A DNA stretch of 64,000 nt from Albifimbria verrucaria (taxonomy: Eukaryota > Ascomycota > Sordariomycetes > Hypocreales > Stachybotryaceae), in NCBI GenBank assembly GCA_020081605.1, contig JAHREC010000011.1:806001-870000 (forward strand). The letters run 5' to 3'. The translations under genes and the position numbers were made by a program. This document shows, in pieces, positions 1 through 11,829 of this stretch; within the stretch, counting starts at the first letter, position 1, and each line of letters opens with the position of its first letter. The notes below the pieces were generated by a model. It searched no databases, had not been told where the DNA came from, and worked only from the letters and a program-made list of their open reading frames with translations.

Positions 1-243
1 CTTTAGCTTCTTCAGCTTGCAATTTCGCTCATTCTCCTCTTTTTCCTTTTGAAGTCGCTCCAATTCCTTCTGGGTTTTCTTTGATGTACATGATAAGTCT
101 TGGCCCGTCTTCTTATAAGCCTGGTTGTTGTCGTCGTTCTGGTTGTCACCAATCTGGATGTCGCTTTCCTGATTGTCGTCGTTCTGGTCGTTCTTTTGGT
201 TGTCGTTCTTCTGGTTTTTACTGGACTGGTCTTCCATAGCCAT
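1..243 (-). CDS. Partial hypothetical protein, N-terminal part (N/D/Q/K-rich)
   Basis: An open frame starts at ATG 243 (a second in-frame ATG lies at 237) and runs off the left edge of the window, giving 81 codons. An in-frame stop lies just upstream of 243. The first ~45 residues are a low-complexity run rich in Asn, Asp, Gln and Lys built from a GAC/AAC/CAG codon repeat; the rest is charged (KELERLQKEKEENE) and should form a coiled coil. I do not recognise the protein. A second minus-strand frame (329-12) shows a more ordinary-looking stretch near its start, so an intron or frame break around 240 is possible and the true start could be upstream. The start is inferred, and the rest of the gene is outside the window. 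Confidence 0.35.
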   Translation of the reverse strand, partial: MAMEDQSSKNQKNDNQKNDQNDDNQESDIQIGDNQNDDNNQAYKKTGQDLSCTSKKTQKELERLQKEKEENERNCKLKKLK

Positions 244-1224
244 CGAATACAGAAGTTATCGGCTAAAGATGCCTCAGTTGACCAGATGCGGTTACAAGCC
301 AGATCTGTCTCGATGTCGTCTGATTCCATGGATCCTACGTGGCAGAGTAACCAGAAGGCATCTTTTAAGTAATTTCTTCATGCATCATTACTTCGTTCAA
401 CAAACCTGTGAGTGTTGTTTCAAACTGTCACTCAAGTGGGCGAATCTTGGTTATTGATATTTGGCATAGCCAGTGAATCGCTTGATAGCAACATCGTGAC
501 TAGAGCCACACTTGCCAGCCAAACGGGCGTAGCTTGATAGTTCATTGTGGGCATATTCGGTGAGCTACTTGATACAGCAGCTCTGTCACCGGGTTTTCCA
601 CCCGCTGAAAGCGGATATGTCTTGGTTGTTGATTGTTGGCATGGCTGGTGAATTGCTTGTCCAGCATGTTGGACCAGTGCAGCCTATTTAAGTATAGCAA
701 CCAACATTAGCCGAGGGTGAAACAATCTTAATCACTGGTTCTACTTTGGTTCTCTGCCTGGGCGTTTGAAGTTGGATTGACATCCATTCACTGGCAACGT
801 AACAAATCTCAGCTCAAAGTCATATACTGGTTGCAGTGATCTCAGTCAAAGGCAAGCTTGGTTCAACTTGAATAGCTGTTACACTATTCACTGACGGCAA
901 GGTGCGACCAAATTTGGGCTGTTGTACAAGCTATTCGGGGACACGGAAGACGCGATAATGGAGAAACCAATTAACTAAATCACTGACTTTGTTCACTGAG
1001 TTGTTATAAGCAATCTGATGGTATGTGAAATCAGTTTCCATCCGTTTGACTACCCTGGACAACCATTGCGGCGAGTTGGGGTGAATGCTGGCTTAGTCAT
1101 GTGTAAACACTGAGGTGTGGCTGCTGTGGCGGTGCCGGCTCAAGGTCGGCTAGACGCAAGCCTCCAAAAATCATCCCGAGATATCGCGACTCTCTCCAAT
1201 CAACAAGCACTGCCAGCAGCCAAG
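244..1224. other. Intergenic region, 981 bp, with degenerate direct repeats
   Basis: No convincing gene is seen. The only structure is a set of three diverged repeats at 447-668, listed separately. The last ~100 bp should hold the 5' leader of the uS14m gene. Confidence 0.6.
447..668. repeat. Three degenerate direct repeats, unit about 45 bp, spaced about 90 bp
   Basis: Similar segments sit at about 447-492, 540-584 and 625-668. Each contains a TTG(A)T(A/T)..TTGGCAT core followed by a GGTGA(A/G).. and CTTG(A/T) tail. They differ mostly by substitutions, with small gaps. This looks like an old tandem array; no coding function is seen. Confidence 0.4.
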
Positions 1225-1681
1225 ATGTCGATGTTCAGGGCGAAGAAGCTCGATCTGGGCTGCTTCGTGAACACGCGAGTGATTCGCGACCACACGAAGC
1301 GCAAGGTCTTTGAGCAGTACGAGACCGAGAGGTACGACAATCGGACGACAACGATTGAGCTCGATGCGACCGGAACAAAATGCTAACAGCATCACAGACA
1401 AGCTCTTCGCTACATCATTCGCAACACTACCCTCCCCGCCCGCGCCCGCGTCGAGGCTCAGCTGCAGCTCTCTCAGATGCACTGCTACACCCGCCCGACA
1501 CAGATCCGCAACCGTTGCATCATAGGAGGCGAAGGCCGTGGTATCCTCAGGGCTTTCAAGCTGACAAGAGTGAGTCGTCCGAGGACTGTACAGCGACGAT
1601 GGATACTAACGGCTACAGTACAACTTCCGTTTGGAGGCAATGGCAGGAAACCTACCGGGCGTGAAGCGAGCCAGTTGGTAA
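1225..1681 (+). CDS. mrp2: Mitochondrial small-subunit ribosomal protein uS14m (MRP2)
   Basis: Three exons (1225-1331, 1398-1569, 1619-1681) join to a 113-residue protein. Intron 1 (66 nt, ending in atcacag after a TGCTAAC branch site) and intron 2 (49 nt, with a CTAAC branch site) both follow GT-AG. The protein starts MSMFRAKKLD and ends in the classic S14 C-terminus: RNRCIIGGEGRGILRAF, then LPGVKRASW. That tail is the uS14 signature, which binds the decoding-site head of the small ribosomal subunit. The length fits fungal MRP2, and the protein acts in the mitochondrial ribosome. The start is chosen because it opens directly on the conserved N-terminus; an upstream in-frame ATG at 1117 would only add unconserved sequence. 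This gene has no frame break. Confidence 0.93.
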
Positions 1682-2021
1682 AGCGAGTTGGAGACAGGGG
1701 ATACAGCAGTGTACATTAGTGGGAGTTCTGCTGGCGGTCTGGATGGCCAGGTCAGACTGTACGATACATGTGAAAATGCATAGTTGCGACAGATGCATCA
1801 AAAATACACTTGAACATTTGACACGAGAATGCAATTGTAGGGCGATTGGTTGAGCAGGCTGTTTGCTGTACTGGTCACTGTAGAACTCATGGCATGCAAT
1901 TTGTCGATCCCAAAGGTGCAGGGTAGGCAAAATATTTTGATAGGCAGCACTTCCCAGCCTCTCGTCGCCACCATCAACCTCCATCTTTCAACGCAACAAA
2001 CCGCACACAACAGTCGCAATC
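1682..2021. other. Intergenic region between uS14m and CWC25
   Basis: 340 bp hold the uS14m 3' end and the CWC25 promoter and leader (both genes are on the plus strand). No further gene is seen. Confidence 0.6.
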
Positions 2022-3393
2022 ATGGGTGGTGGCGATCTGAACCTCAAAAGTCCTTCCATCCCGGCCTGCGGCGGAACCAGGCCGCGGTGTACGATGAGGA
2101 ACAAAAGGCCCTCGCCGAACGCAAGCGCACGCAGCAACGCATCAATGAAATCAAGGAAGAGCGCGCCAAGGAGGAGCTGGAGCGGCAGATGGAGGCCGCG
2201 GGTGGAAAGAAGCGTGTTGATCGTGTCGATTGGATGTACCAAGGACCCACGAACGGACAAGTTGGCACGACGGAGGAGATGGAGGCGTATCTGCTGGGCA
2301 AGCGCCGCATCGACAACCTGATCAAAGGCAACGAGCTCCAGCAGCTAGAGAAGAACCCCGGGCAGGAGAGCTTCATGGCTCTGCAGAACGCCAACTCGGC
2401 ACGCGACACCGCCGCCAAGATTCGAGACGACCCGCTGCTAGCCATCAAACGTCAGGAACAAGCGGCGTACGAGGCGATGATGAATGACCCAATCAAAGAC
2501 GCCAGCTCCTCTCGTCGATGGGCATCGAAGACGAGAAGAAGAAGGAGAGGTCTCGCAGAAAGGAGGATAGACACAGGCGAAGACATCACAGACACCGCGA
2601 CGACGATTCAGACGACGAGCGACGGCATAAACGTCGACGATCGTATTCACGGTCGCGCAGCCCACGACGGGATCGCTCTGCGGATCGTCACCGACGCAGA
2701 AGACGAGATGGATCGGAAGATCGCTCCCATAAGCGCATCAAGGACGAATCGGACGACGACAGGAAGCGACAGGATTACTCTGAGGATCGTTCTTCGAAAC
2801 GAGTCAAGAATGAATCAGACAGCGAAGGGGACAGGAGGAAACTACGAGACTACTCCAAGGACCGGTCCTACAAGCGAGTCAAAGACGAATCTGATGCCGA
2901 GGACGGAAAGCGACGGCGAAGCAGCGATGAGCACGGGCAGAGCAGAGACCGCCGGCGTGACGACGATCGGAGACACTACGACAGGGACGACCGCAAGGAG
3001 CGGCGTTCGCGACGCTCCCCGTCTCCCGACCGGCCACCTCGTCAACGAGACTACGACAGACCTCCCAGGCATGACTCTCGACGGAACAACTATCGCGACA
3101 ACAGACGCAACGGTCCACGAGAGTCAGAGGCGGACGCCAAAGCCCGGGAGGAAGAGCGTGCGCGCAAGTTAGCGTCGATGCAATCTGCGGCGACAGAATT
3201 GGACGATGACCGGGCGAAACGTCTGACAGCGCTAGAAGAGCGGGAGCGCGCGGCACGCGAGGCGGACGACAAGGCCCGAGAGCGTGGTGGAGAGCGCGGG
3301 TTCGTCAACGGGCTACATCGGCAGGCTGGACAGATGGATCTTGGTGAGAGAATGGGACGGAATCGACAGGGCTTCCAGCGGGATGACGATTGA
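2022..3393 (+). CDS. cwc25: Pre-mRNA-splicing factor CWC25 (two apparent homopolymer frame breaks)
   Basis: The protein opens MGGGDLNLK and continues with the Cir_N-type segment ([18 protein letters not shown]). It then has a KERK-rich helix, the conserved VDWMYQGP and [12 protein letters not shown] blocks, and a very long Arg/Ser/Asp-Glu-rich tail ([10 protein letters not shown]) typical of spliceosome proteins. CWC25 joins the Prp19/NTC-associated spliceosome to promote the first transesterification. The frame changes twice: at the A-run 2046-2049, and at 2495-2497 within NDPIK. In both places one extra A restores the conserved protein, giving about 457 residues with no intron. Because the gene is essential, the breaks are read as consensus errors. 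Confidence 0.88.
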
Positions 3394-4677
3394 GGCAGTC
3401 GGTGAAGCAGTTTGACGTGTTATGACGAGGGCGAGACTTACTACAGCACATGCCAGGGCTGCATGTCAAGCCGGCGGTTCCGCATTTGCGTAGAGATTAG
3501 GTAGTTGATCTACTCCAGCCTACCCGAGCCTAGTCTAGGTTTGAAGTGATGAGCATGGGCTTGGCATCACCGGCGATAGGCACAGGGAGTGTTGACGCCA
3601 CGGTGTATAAAACAATGCGCCCAAACCAGGTAGATCAGGACGTTTAATAAAAGCCATGGCCGTCGATAGACCAGGACGACCACGCCAGCTGTTCAACTGT
3701 CACAACGTCGCGCGTGTCTTTGTGCCTGCATTTCGTTGCGACCCTCGGGTTGATTAGCCCCGGGCTAGTCGCAGTGGCGCGTGCAGCAGCGTTGGTCTCC
3801 ATCCTTTTCCGGGAGGCTACCTAAGGAAGCAGATGCAAGACAACGAGAAAGGGAAAAAAGAAAAGAAGGATTTTAGCGCCTGCGAGAGCATGATCTCGAA
3901 CGCTCTTGATTGGGTCTGTTTCCTTATTTTGAGGATTTGTTTTCTTTTGTGCAATCCTTCTCGTGGTCGCGCGACTCTGTCTCTCCTGCGAGGCGCTGGA
4001 CTGAGATGGGATTTACAGAAGAGTTTAGTGACGCCCGTCAAACTCCCAGGCCACTGGCAAACCAGGTTTTTAGCGCTTCAGCCGTGACGAGAGGCTTGCA
4101 GGTGGCCCCCAAAGCTTAGAGCCCAGACCCACCGTAGAGACGACTACTGTATGCGCTGGAGGCACCATGCAGGCAGAGATTACCTACCTTGGGTAAGGTA
4201 GTGGTTGAGTGGTGCCATGGAGCGCGCGAGCAGATGGTTACCAGGTAAGGTACCTTACTTACTCTGTACCTTGGTAGGTTACCTTAGTACTAGTAGTAGT
4301 GGTATGTACGGATAACGGGAGGTACGTACCTCGACGAACCCGATCTCCTGCTCTCGCTCTCCTTCAATTTGACGCTCCATTGACTTCATCATTCCCACCC
4401 CCTGCGACCACCGGCTCCTCATTTCCTCCGTTTTCTTGACTTGTCCCAAGCGTCCTCCCCTGGTCTCCCGGCACTTCTCCTCATTGATCCGCAACCTTCA
4501 CGAGCCAAACCGAACAACATCCCTCACTCGCTTGCTTGACTCGACTCGACTTGCACGCGCGGCCCCTACTTGCGACCTGCCCTCCTTCCTCCGCTCCCGC
4601 GTCCATCGAGCCTCGTGCGACGACAGCCCCCGCCCTTCCAGCCAACGACGGACCAGCAAACGCCCGACAGAACCAAC
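3394..4677. other. Intergenic region, 1.28 kb, Rho3 upstream region
   Basis: No coding signal is seen. Around 4180-4330 there are many short AGGTAC/GTACCTT-type words, a common low-complexity feature of fungal promoters. From about 4340 onward the strand is pyrimidine-rich (CTCTC, CCTCC), as expected for the long leader of the downstream Rho3 gene. Confidence 0.6.
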
Positions 4678-5540
4678 ATGCCTTCCCTGTGCGGCGGATC
4701 GAAGACGGTCCAGCGAAAGCTGGTGCTGCTGTACGTGTCTGCCGAAGCGGCGTGGCCCGCGTAGCGATTGACCGGTGCGGCGACTGACGCGATGACAACA
4801 GGGGCGATGGTGCCAGCGGAAAGACGTCGCTGCTCAATGTTTTCACGAGAGGGTGCGATGCCTGCCATGACTGCTGTCAAGATGGATCTAGCGGGACTGA
4901 CGGTGATGCAGCTACTTCCCAACGGTTTACGAGCCGACCGTCTTTGAAAACTACGTCCACGGTACGCTCGCAGCGGCTCCGAGGGCTCCTACGCAAGACT
5001 AACGATGGCAGACATCTTTGTCGACAACGTACACATCGAGCTCTCTCTCTGGGATACGGCCGGCCAAGAAGAATTCGACCGCCTGCGATCTCTATCCTAC
5101 GGTAGCGCCACCCTCCGCGCCAACCTGCCTCCGTGCTAACATCCCCAGATGACACCGATCTGATCATGCTTTGCTACTCCGTCGACAGCAAAGACTCGCT
5201 GGAAAACGTCGAGTCCAAGTGGGTCGGCGAGATTGCCGACAACTGCCCCGGCGTCAAGCTGGTGCTTGTCGCGCTCAAGTGCGATCTGCGAGAGCAGGGC
5301 GACGAGGACGCCGCTCCCGGAACCGCAGATGACTCCGGCGTGAGCGGCGGACAGCCCGAGAAACGACCCATGATCAACTACGACCAGGGCCTCGAGGTGG
5401 CCCGTCGCATAGGCGCCCTGCGGTATCTTGAGTGCTCCGCCATGAAGAACCGTGGCGTCAACGAGGCCTTCACCGAGGCGGCGCGCGTGGCGCTGAGCGT
5501 GAGGAACGACAGCGACGACGGCAAGTGCACCGTCATGTGA
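4678..5540 (+). CDS. rho3: Rho3-type small GTPase
   Basis: Five exons (4678-4730, 4802-4852, 4912-4961, 5012-5101, 5149-5540) give an intact 211-residue Rho-family GTPase. Visible motifs are the P-loop GDGASGKT (~18-25), the effector switch [14 protein letters not shown], the switch II block [14 protein letters not shown] at the G4 position (a Rho3-type variant of TKxD), ECSA at G5 and a C-terminal CTVM CAAX box for prenylation. A Ser/Gly/Pro-containing insert after G4 and the MPSLCGG N-terminus match fungal Rho3 rather than Rho1, Rho2 or Cdc42. Rho3 acts at the plasma membrane of growing tips in exocytosis and actin polarity. All splice sites are GT-AG and the gene has no frame break. Confidence 0.9.
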
Positions 5541-7059
5541 GCGGCGAGACCAGATACCCAGCCTCGACGGCCGAGGCCATCCGAATACGCCCGCGGCGGA
5601 GGCATTTACCAAAATTCGCTTGTTTCACACACGCACAAGCCATTGCAGCTCCTTTTGCCCCCTTGTCGCTCTCTCGCTCTTCCTTATTGTACATACATGG
5701 CGGGTGTTTCACGGGAAAATCTCACTTGCACATACTGGTTTGTCTTGGGATTATAGCAAAATTCTTGTAATCATGCGTCTTCTCTGGGATGGGTGCAGAG
5801 GAGATTGAATTTTTTTAGTGGTGCGTCTTTGTCAGGGAGTGGTTTAGGGGTTTCATCCTGACATAGATTAGATCTCTGTGTCCTGTCCATTGCACCCTCG
5901 GCATTTTGATAATATATCCTGTTTCTCGTTTTAGCCAACTGTGCCGTTTTTCGTTTTAATCAGTTGATTGCTATTTGTGATGCCATCTGGATCGGATTTG
6001 GGGTCCAAGACAAATGTCGGGAAAAGGGGCCACACGGATTGGACGAAATGACGACGTGTGACGAAGGATCACCGGTCGATCCAGCAGGAATGGACAAGCC
6101 AACGCCCGTTGTGCGCACGCGATGCGAGAGGGCCAACAGACCGTCCAGCATCGGGAACAGGGTACAGAGAGCGAATCACAGAAGCGACGACGAAGGATCG
6201 AAAGGCTCTGTCTGTATCACCATGACGGTGTGAGTCCCGACAGTTAAGACAACGCAGGTACTGTACGTTGGCAAATAGACGGATAGGACTCGCTTGGGCC
6301 TGGTGTGTGCGCTTTTCCCCGGTGAGAGAGCCAGGCGTGGCATCATGTTGGCTGACAAACTGGTTGCGGTGAGTCGTGGCACAGGTTGTCCATGTTGGCT
6401 CGCGGCTGACCTGTCCAACAGCAGCCAACCGTGGCAAGCAACCAGCTGTAGCAAGCAAGAGTCGCGTGGACAGGACGGAATCTTCTGGCAACATGGCCTA
6501 TCAGCTCTTTCGTATGCTCGCCTGTCCAGACAGCTGCAGGGTCCCTCACCGTTCCATGACGCCGGTGACTTCATCCCTCCCTTCGGGCTCCTCACCACAG
6601 CCACAACACCCTGAAGACCATGACATTGCCAAAGACGTCGACGATGTAGAGAGCCGTGGCATTATTGGCCCCTCGCTCAGGGTCCTCCCCCAACGGCGTC
6701 ATGGCTCACGGCTGGACGACGCTGGTTGGTCGCCGGCGTGCAGGACCCTGGTAGGGATCGGCCTACCCTGAAGCCAGCACCCCGATTGACGTCACCCCAC
6801 GATGGTGATCCTCTCCCAACACAGCAGCCCTCGCGAACAGGTTTTCTGGGATCTGGCGGCGGGGAGTGAGGTGGTAGCGATGGAGAAAAGGTAAATAAGA
6901 GCCAAGAGGTCCTCGCCTGGGTTTGTCTTGATTCTTATTCAAACCAAGCTTCAGTTTCATTGCTTAGCCAAAAGCTTATCTTACATCCCAGCCTCCACCT
7001 TGCTCGCTCATCAGAGCCCACATCTACATCTACATTTACATTATACACTGAACGCAGCC
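5541..7059. other. Intergenic region, 1.5 kb
   Basis: No coding pattern is seen on either strand; open frames here are short and unlike known proteins. The last ~150 bp contain the probable leader of the gene at 7060, with CATCTACATCTACATTTACAT repeats near 7020. Confidence 0.5.
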
Positions 7060-7637
7060 ATGCCTCTCTTTGGAAGCCGACGTGAACCCTCCCCGGAGCC
7101 CGTCTACCAGGAGCCACCCCCACAGCGCCGCGGCCTGTTCCACAAGAACCCCGCGCCGGCTCCGGCTCCGGCCCCGTCCACCACGAGCGCAAACACGGCG
7201 GTCTCTTTCACAACCGCTCTCAATCGCGCTCCTCAACTAGCAGCAGCGACTCATCGCTGCACCGCACCAGCACATCTTCCCGCCGCACCAGCACCGGTGG
7301 TGGTCTTCTCGGCCGTACCCGTGGCCACGGCCACATGCGCAGCAGCGATGTGGACCCCAGCATCATCGAGGCCCGCGAGCGTGTAATGCACGCCGAAGCT
7401 GCCGAGCGGGACGCCGACCGCGCCATGGCCGAGGCCCGCGCCCGTGTCCAGGAAGCTCGTCAGCACGTCCGACGCCTGGAGGAGGAGGCCAAGGAGGAAG
7501 CCCGCCTGGCCAAGATCAAGCAGTTCCACGCCAAGGAGGTGTCAAAGCGTGGCAAGACCCTGGGCCGTACGTATCACCCGAAGATAAAGTCCTGACGCAG
7601 AACATAGCTAACATGAATCACAGGCCACGGTGGTTAA
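7060..7637 (+). CDS. Conserved fungal hypothetical protein with C-terminal coiled coil
   Basis: The start ATG at 7060 opens MPLFGSRREPSPEP. A disordered Pro/Ala then Ser/Arg/His-rich half (two GLFH elements) is followed by a helical half of ~85 residues (SIIEARERVMHAEAAERD to EEARLAKIKQFHAKEVSKRGKTLGR). A 57-nt GT-AG intron at 7567-7623 lets the protein end RHGG. The frame shifts at the C-run 7172-7175; one added C joins both halves into about 173 residues. I recognise the arrangement (short disordered N-terminus, Ala/Glu/Arg helix, KxxGRH end) as a conserved family of Pezizomycotina hypothetical proteins, but no function is established. No signal peptide or membrane segment is seen. Confidence 0.7.
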
Positions 7638-9079
7638 GCACCCGCATGAAGATAGGTGCATACATACCCATCTCACACATGAGCAGGGGCGTTTGACCGG
7701 GGAGATTTCTATTTACAGAGCGTCAACACGGTGTCCGGGGAGCCACTACCATGTCATTTTGCTTTGTCATTGTTTTTGTTCAAGCGTGCACGGAGTTGAA
7801 GTTTGTCACGAGGGAAATGTGTATGAATATCATGTAACAGTATACCACAGCAACGAGCATTTGCGAAAAAGCATTTTTCTTGAATTTCTTTCTCTTGATT
7901 CTTCTCTTCATGTGGATCTGAATGCTCTATCCAGTGCCATTTGTGTATGAGGCTTTTGATTCGGCGTCCCCAAATAACCTACTTTGGTTGACATGCCGTA
8001 ATAGGAATGGTGCCGATTTCAGTCTTGTTTCATGTTGTGATTGCCTCACCCTGCATATGGGGATAATCTGCGCAGGGTACTCTGTAGTGGCTATCTTGCC
8101 GTGGTCTGTTGACAAGGCGAGGGATTCTAGAAAATGTTCTAGTCGGTTTTATCGAGAGGTATAACTGATTGTGGATATTTAACCTGATTGATATATCGTT
8201 ATAGTATTTGCCTGCCTGCCCTGTCATGACTGCCCTGCAAAGCTACCGCTATATACTATGGTATCGCATCACGGACGGAATTGCGCCAAGGCGTCTGCGC
8301 CGATCCCAACTTACACTTGACACAAGCCGTTGAGCCACCTCCTGCCTCCCGCTTCGTGTCGTCTCGTCCCGCCACGTCCCGGCCGTCTCTTGTGTTCAGC
8401 CATCGGGCCACCTGCGGCGCTGCGACGAAGCTTCCGCAGCCCCTGGAGCCACGATGGCGGAAACCTGGCTAGGACTTTGGAGGTGAGCATCTAAAATCTA
8501 AAATTGTAGATGGCTGTGGCTCTGTCCCCGGCACAGGAGGTTGAGAGATTGGTCTTGGCGGATCACCGACTCCACTGCCTGTGCACTGCAGTCCCTGGCC
8601 CAGCAGGCATGGAGCCCCTAAAGGGGATGGTTTAGCCGTTGGTCTACCTATGGCAGAGCAGAGCTCTAGCCTGTATTGTAGGTATTATGTCGGTACAGGA
8701 ACTGCACCAAACAGGAAACCCCTGCTCCTTCCAAGAGCCACTAACTTTAGATCAGGGGTTTCCTTTCTTGGCCGCTCCTGCTGCCTTTAATTATACTCGT
8801 CCCCAAACCTCCTTCGTCCTTTGTTTCTCCTCTCCATTCCCATTTCCTCCAGTCACTCCTTTTGCTGGATCCAATCTCCATCCTCAGACGTTGCTGTTTG
8901 ACACAGCAAGCTGAGAAACCATCACTCGCGTATCACCTCTCACCCACCGTCGCTCATTCTCGGTGTGATCGCATCCACTCCTTTGTCGCTTGCTTGACGC
9001 ATTGCGATTGATCTCGATCTCTGCTAGCCAGAGACAACAACAACCCATCTAATATCCCACACACATAAAACCTCACACC
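7638..9079. other. Intergenic region, 1.44 kb
   Basis: No gene is seen. The region just before 9080 is CT- and CA-rich (for example 8950-9079), as expected for the leader of the highly expressed Crh gene. Confidence 0.55.
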
Positions 9080-10432
9080 ATGCTCTTCTCTTACCTCAAG
9101 CCCGCCGTTGCGGCGGCGGCTCTCCTGCTTCCCAGCCTCGCCAACGCCCAGGTCACAACCGACTGCGACCCTCTCGAGAAGGACTGCCCACCCAACCCGG
9201 CCTTTGCCACCGACAAGAACTTCTACTTCAACTCGACTCCCAGCAGCGAGCTTTGGGAGAAGACGGCTGGCTTCCCAAAGTACGACGAGGACAAGGGCGC
9301 CATTCTGCAGATCACCAAGCAGGGCGAGTCCACCACCATCCAGATGAAGTACTACTTCCACTTTGGCCGCACCGAGATGCACATGAAAGCTGCCGCCGGC
9401 ACCGGCATCATCTCCTCCATGATGTGGATCAGCGACTGCCTCGACGAGGTCGATTGGGAGTTCCTTGGCTCCAAGCCCACTCTCGCCCTGTCCAACTACT
9501 TCGGCAAGGGTAACCAGGAGTCTGCCGACGGCAAGGAGCACACCGTCGCCAACATTGTCGACGACTACCACAACTACACCACCGTCTGGACAAAGGACCG
9601 TCTTGAGTGGTGGTACGACGGCGGTCTGATCCGCACCGTCACCCCCAACGATGCCATCATCAACGGCACCAGTTTCTACCCCCAGACCCCCATGCGCGTC
9701 AGACTCGGCATCTGGGCCGGTGGTGACCCAGACCTTCCCAAGGGCACCCGTGAGTGGGCCGGCGGTGACACCGACTACAGCCAGGGTCCCTTCTACATGT
9801 ACGTCAAGTCGATGCAAATCACCGACTACAGCTCCGGCAAGGAGTACGTCTACAGCGACCGTTCCGGCGACTGGGAGAGCATCAAGGCTGTTGAGTAAGA
9901 CAACCCCTAACCCGCACAACTCATGCAACGCTAACAATCCTCCAGGGGTGAATCCAAGGCCGTCGACATCATCAACAAGCCTCCTGCCGAGCCCGAGAAG
10001 AGCATTTCTGAAAAGTTTAACTCTCTCAAGCCTGCCACCAAGATTGCCATCATCGTCAGTGTTTTCGTCGTAGTGGCCCTCCTTGCCGCTGCCGCTCTTG
10101 TCTACTTCTGTCGCCAGCGCAGACGTGGTGCTCGCGAGGCCGCCCTCGCTGCTCAGCGTGCGGAGCAGGAGCGCCTCGAGAACGAAGCATACAAGGCCCG
10201 AGGCCTCGACCCGGATGCCTTCACCGAGAACGCTCCCGAGTACGGCGCCCCACCACCGATGCAGACCAGGAACACCGGCTTCATGGGCGGTAGCACTTAC
10301 AGCGCCGTGCCCGCGGGACCTGTGTCGCCCATCTCGCCGACCCGAGAGCAGGGCTTCCCATCAGCGCCCCTGAGAAGCTTCTCCAACGGGCCTCACGGTC
10401 ACAGCACCGAGTACTCGAGCGGCTACAGGTGA
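9080..10432 (+). CDS. Crh-type cell-wall transglycosidase (GH16)
   Basis: Two exons (9080-9894 and 9946-10432; the 51-nt intron has a CTAAC branch site) give 433 residues. A signal peptide covers ~1-23 (ending SLANA). The GH16 domain carries the catalytic motif DEVDWEFLG at ~122-130, where the first Glu is the nucleophile and the second the acid/base; hydrophobic neighbours match the Crh/Utr2/Crf subgroup that links chitin to beta-glucan. A transmembrane helix lies at ~303-326 (KIAIIVSVFVVVALL...), followed by basic residues and a ~100-residue cytoplasmic tail rich in Pro and Ser. The membrane anchor replaces the GPI site of many Crh proteins. The protein should act at the outer face of the plasma membrane and in the wall. 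No frame break. Confidence 0.9.
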
Positions 10433-11178
10433 TGACACCGCAGGGTGTCTAGTTGGGTCTAATTTTACTGTTTATTTGTCGCGGTATTTACTTGTAGTTT
10501 GGCGTCGGGGTCGTGGTCTATCGACTCGTATTTTGTCTTCACATCAGGTTGCAGGCCAAGGCCGCAGCATCAGCGTAGCTTCTTCATATAACATCTTATT
10601 CTTTACTCTTCCCTCGCTGTCGCTGCCGTTCCTGTCATGCTGCATACACTAACCCTGCAACAAGCCCTTTTGCCGAGCCGGGATAATTCTCCGCTCCCCC
10701 ATCTCGCATACTAACGATTTGCTTATTTCCAGAACCCACGTACGATCTTGCCTTGCCCATCGCCCCCTCAAGCTGGAGGGTTGCATCTGCTTGGATCTGG
10801 ACCCGCATCGTGCATGACGAAAAAACCAGGATCACGGCGCCTTGGTGTACAACAATACGAGGCAAAGGCCGCATCTACGCGTTGGGATCTAAAAGCCCAC
10901 CAATAAAGGCATCACCGGCGAGGAGAAGCATTTGGGGTTTCAATGTGGCTTGATTATCTTGAGCTAGAGCCGTCCCTATCCTATGTACTCAAAGGACGAG
11001 CCCTCCACATCCCAAACCCTGCAGAACCAAAAGCTATGCTAAATGAGCGTGTTGTGACGAATCGCATATTCGCCGGCTTGACACAATTTCCCATGTTCGC
11101 GCCCCCGCCCCTCCCTTCCCCTCTGGCGGTCACCCTTTCGGTGAAGCGGGCCTATCACTGACCGCTCAATACTCACAT
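10433..11178. other. Intergenic region between convergent genes
   Basis: 746 bp separate the 3' ends of the Crh gene (plus) and the DUF4360 gene (minus). No coding signal is seen. Confidence 0.55.
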
Positions 11179-11829
11179 TTAGCAGGGCCTCCACTGGACG
11201 TTGAGCTGCTGGGTCAGCGCGACGGTAGCATCGTCGTCGGTGATGGAGCCAAAGGCGGTGGCATTGGTCGACGTGAGGCCGATTCGGTTGTTGATGTTGA
11301 GGATGCCGTTGGCGCCGCACGGCGACCAGATGATGCTGGCAGTCGGGATCTGGTCCTGCTTGGTGTAGACCTGGCCCAGCTCCCACACGCCGCCGCCGGT
11401 GATGCTGACGCGTGTCGTCGTCGTGGCCTGGGCGTCCTGGCTGAAGTAGTAGGTGCTGTAGAAGGTGCCGGTGACGCCCTTCTCCAGCAGCGCGTAGCCG
11501 TGGTACGTGCTCTCCACGACGGCGAACTGGAAGCCGCCGGGGTACTTGAGGTTGAGGTGGAGCTGGCAGTTCTTGGTGCGGTCCTGCACCACCGTGCCGG
11601 GCCCGATGTAGGTCTGGAAGGCGTCGAAGCCAAATGTCACGACGGTGCGGTCGTTGGAGAAGCTGGTCGACACCGTCTCCTGCGGGCAGCCGTTACCTGA
11701 CCAGGTCACGCCCGTGATGGTGATGAGCTTGGGATCCGGGCCGGCATCGGGGAACTCGGGGTTCAGCGTGGGCCCTTTGGGCGCGGCGGCGGCGAGGGCC
11801 GGGAGGAGAGCCAAGGGAGCGAAACGCAT
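11179..11829 (-). CDS. Secreted DUF4360 family protein
   Basis: A single-exon, 216-residue protein. It starts at ATG 11829 (MRFAPLALLPALAAAAP), which gives a clean signal peptide; longer in-frame starts would bury that signal. The mature part contains the DUF4360 features ITGVTWSGNGCPQ, a TFGFDAFQTYIGP block, a NCQLHLNLKYPGGFQFAV block and a Cys-containing C-terminus (WSPCG, ending WRPC). DUF4360 proteins are small secreted fungal proteins of unknown biochemical role, probably all-beta and disulphide-bonded. The gene is intact. Confidence 0.82.
   Translation of the reverse strand: MRFAPLALLPALAAAAPKGPTLNPEFPDAGPDPKLITITGVTWSGNGCPQETVSTSFSNDRTVVTFGFDAFQTYIGPGTVVQDRTKNCQLHLNLKYPGGFQFAVVESTYHGYALLEKGVTGTFYSTYYFSQDAQATTTTRVSITGGGVWELGQVYTKQDQIPTASIIWSPCGANGILNINNRIGLTSTNATAFGSITDDDATVALTQQLNVQWRPC

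Noticed and set aside
5960..6604. Open frames on both strands between rho3 and the gene at 7060
   Set aside because: No likeness to proteins, no consistent frame, no splice-linked neighbours.
8954..9937. Minus-strand open frame of 327 codons overlapping the Crh gene
   Set aside because: It is the antisense shadow of a clear GH16 coding exon; the Val/Gly/Leu-rich translation is typical of antisense of GC-rich fungal genes.
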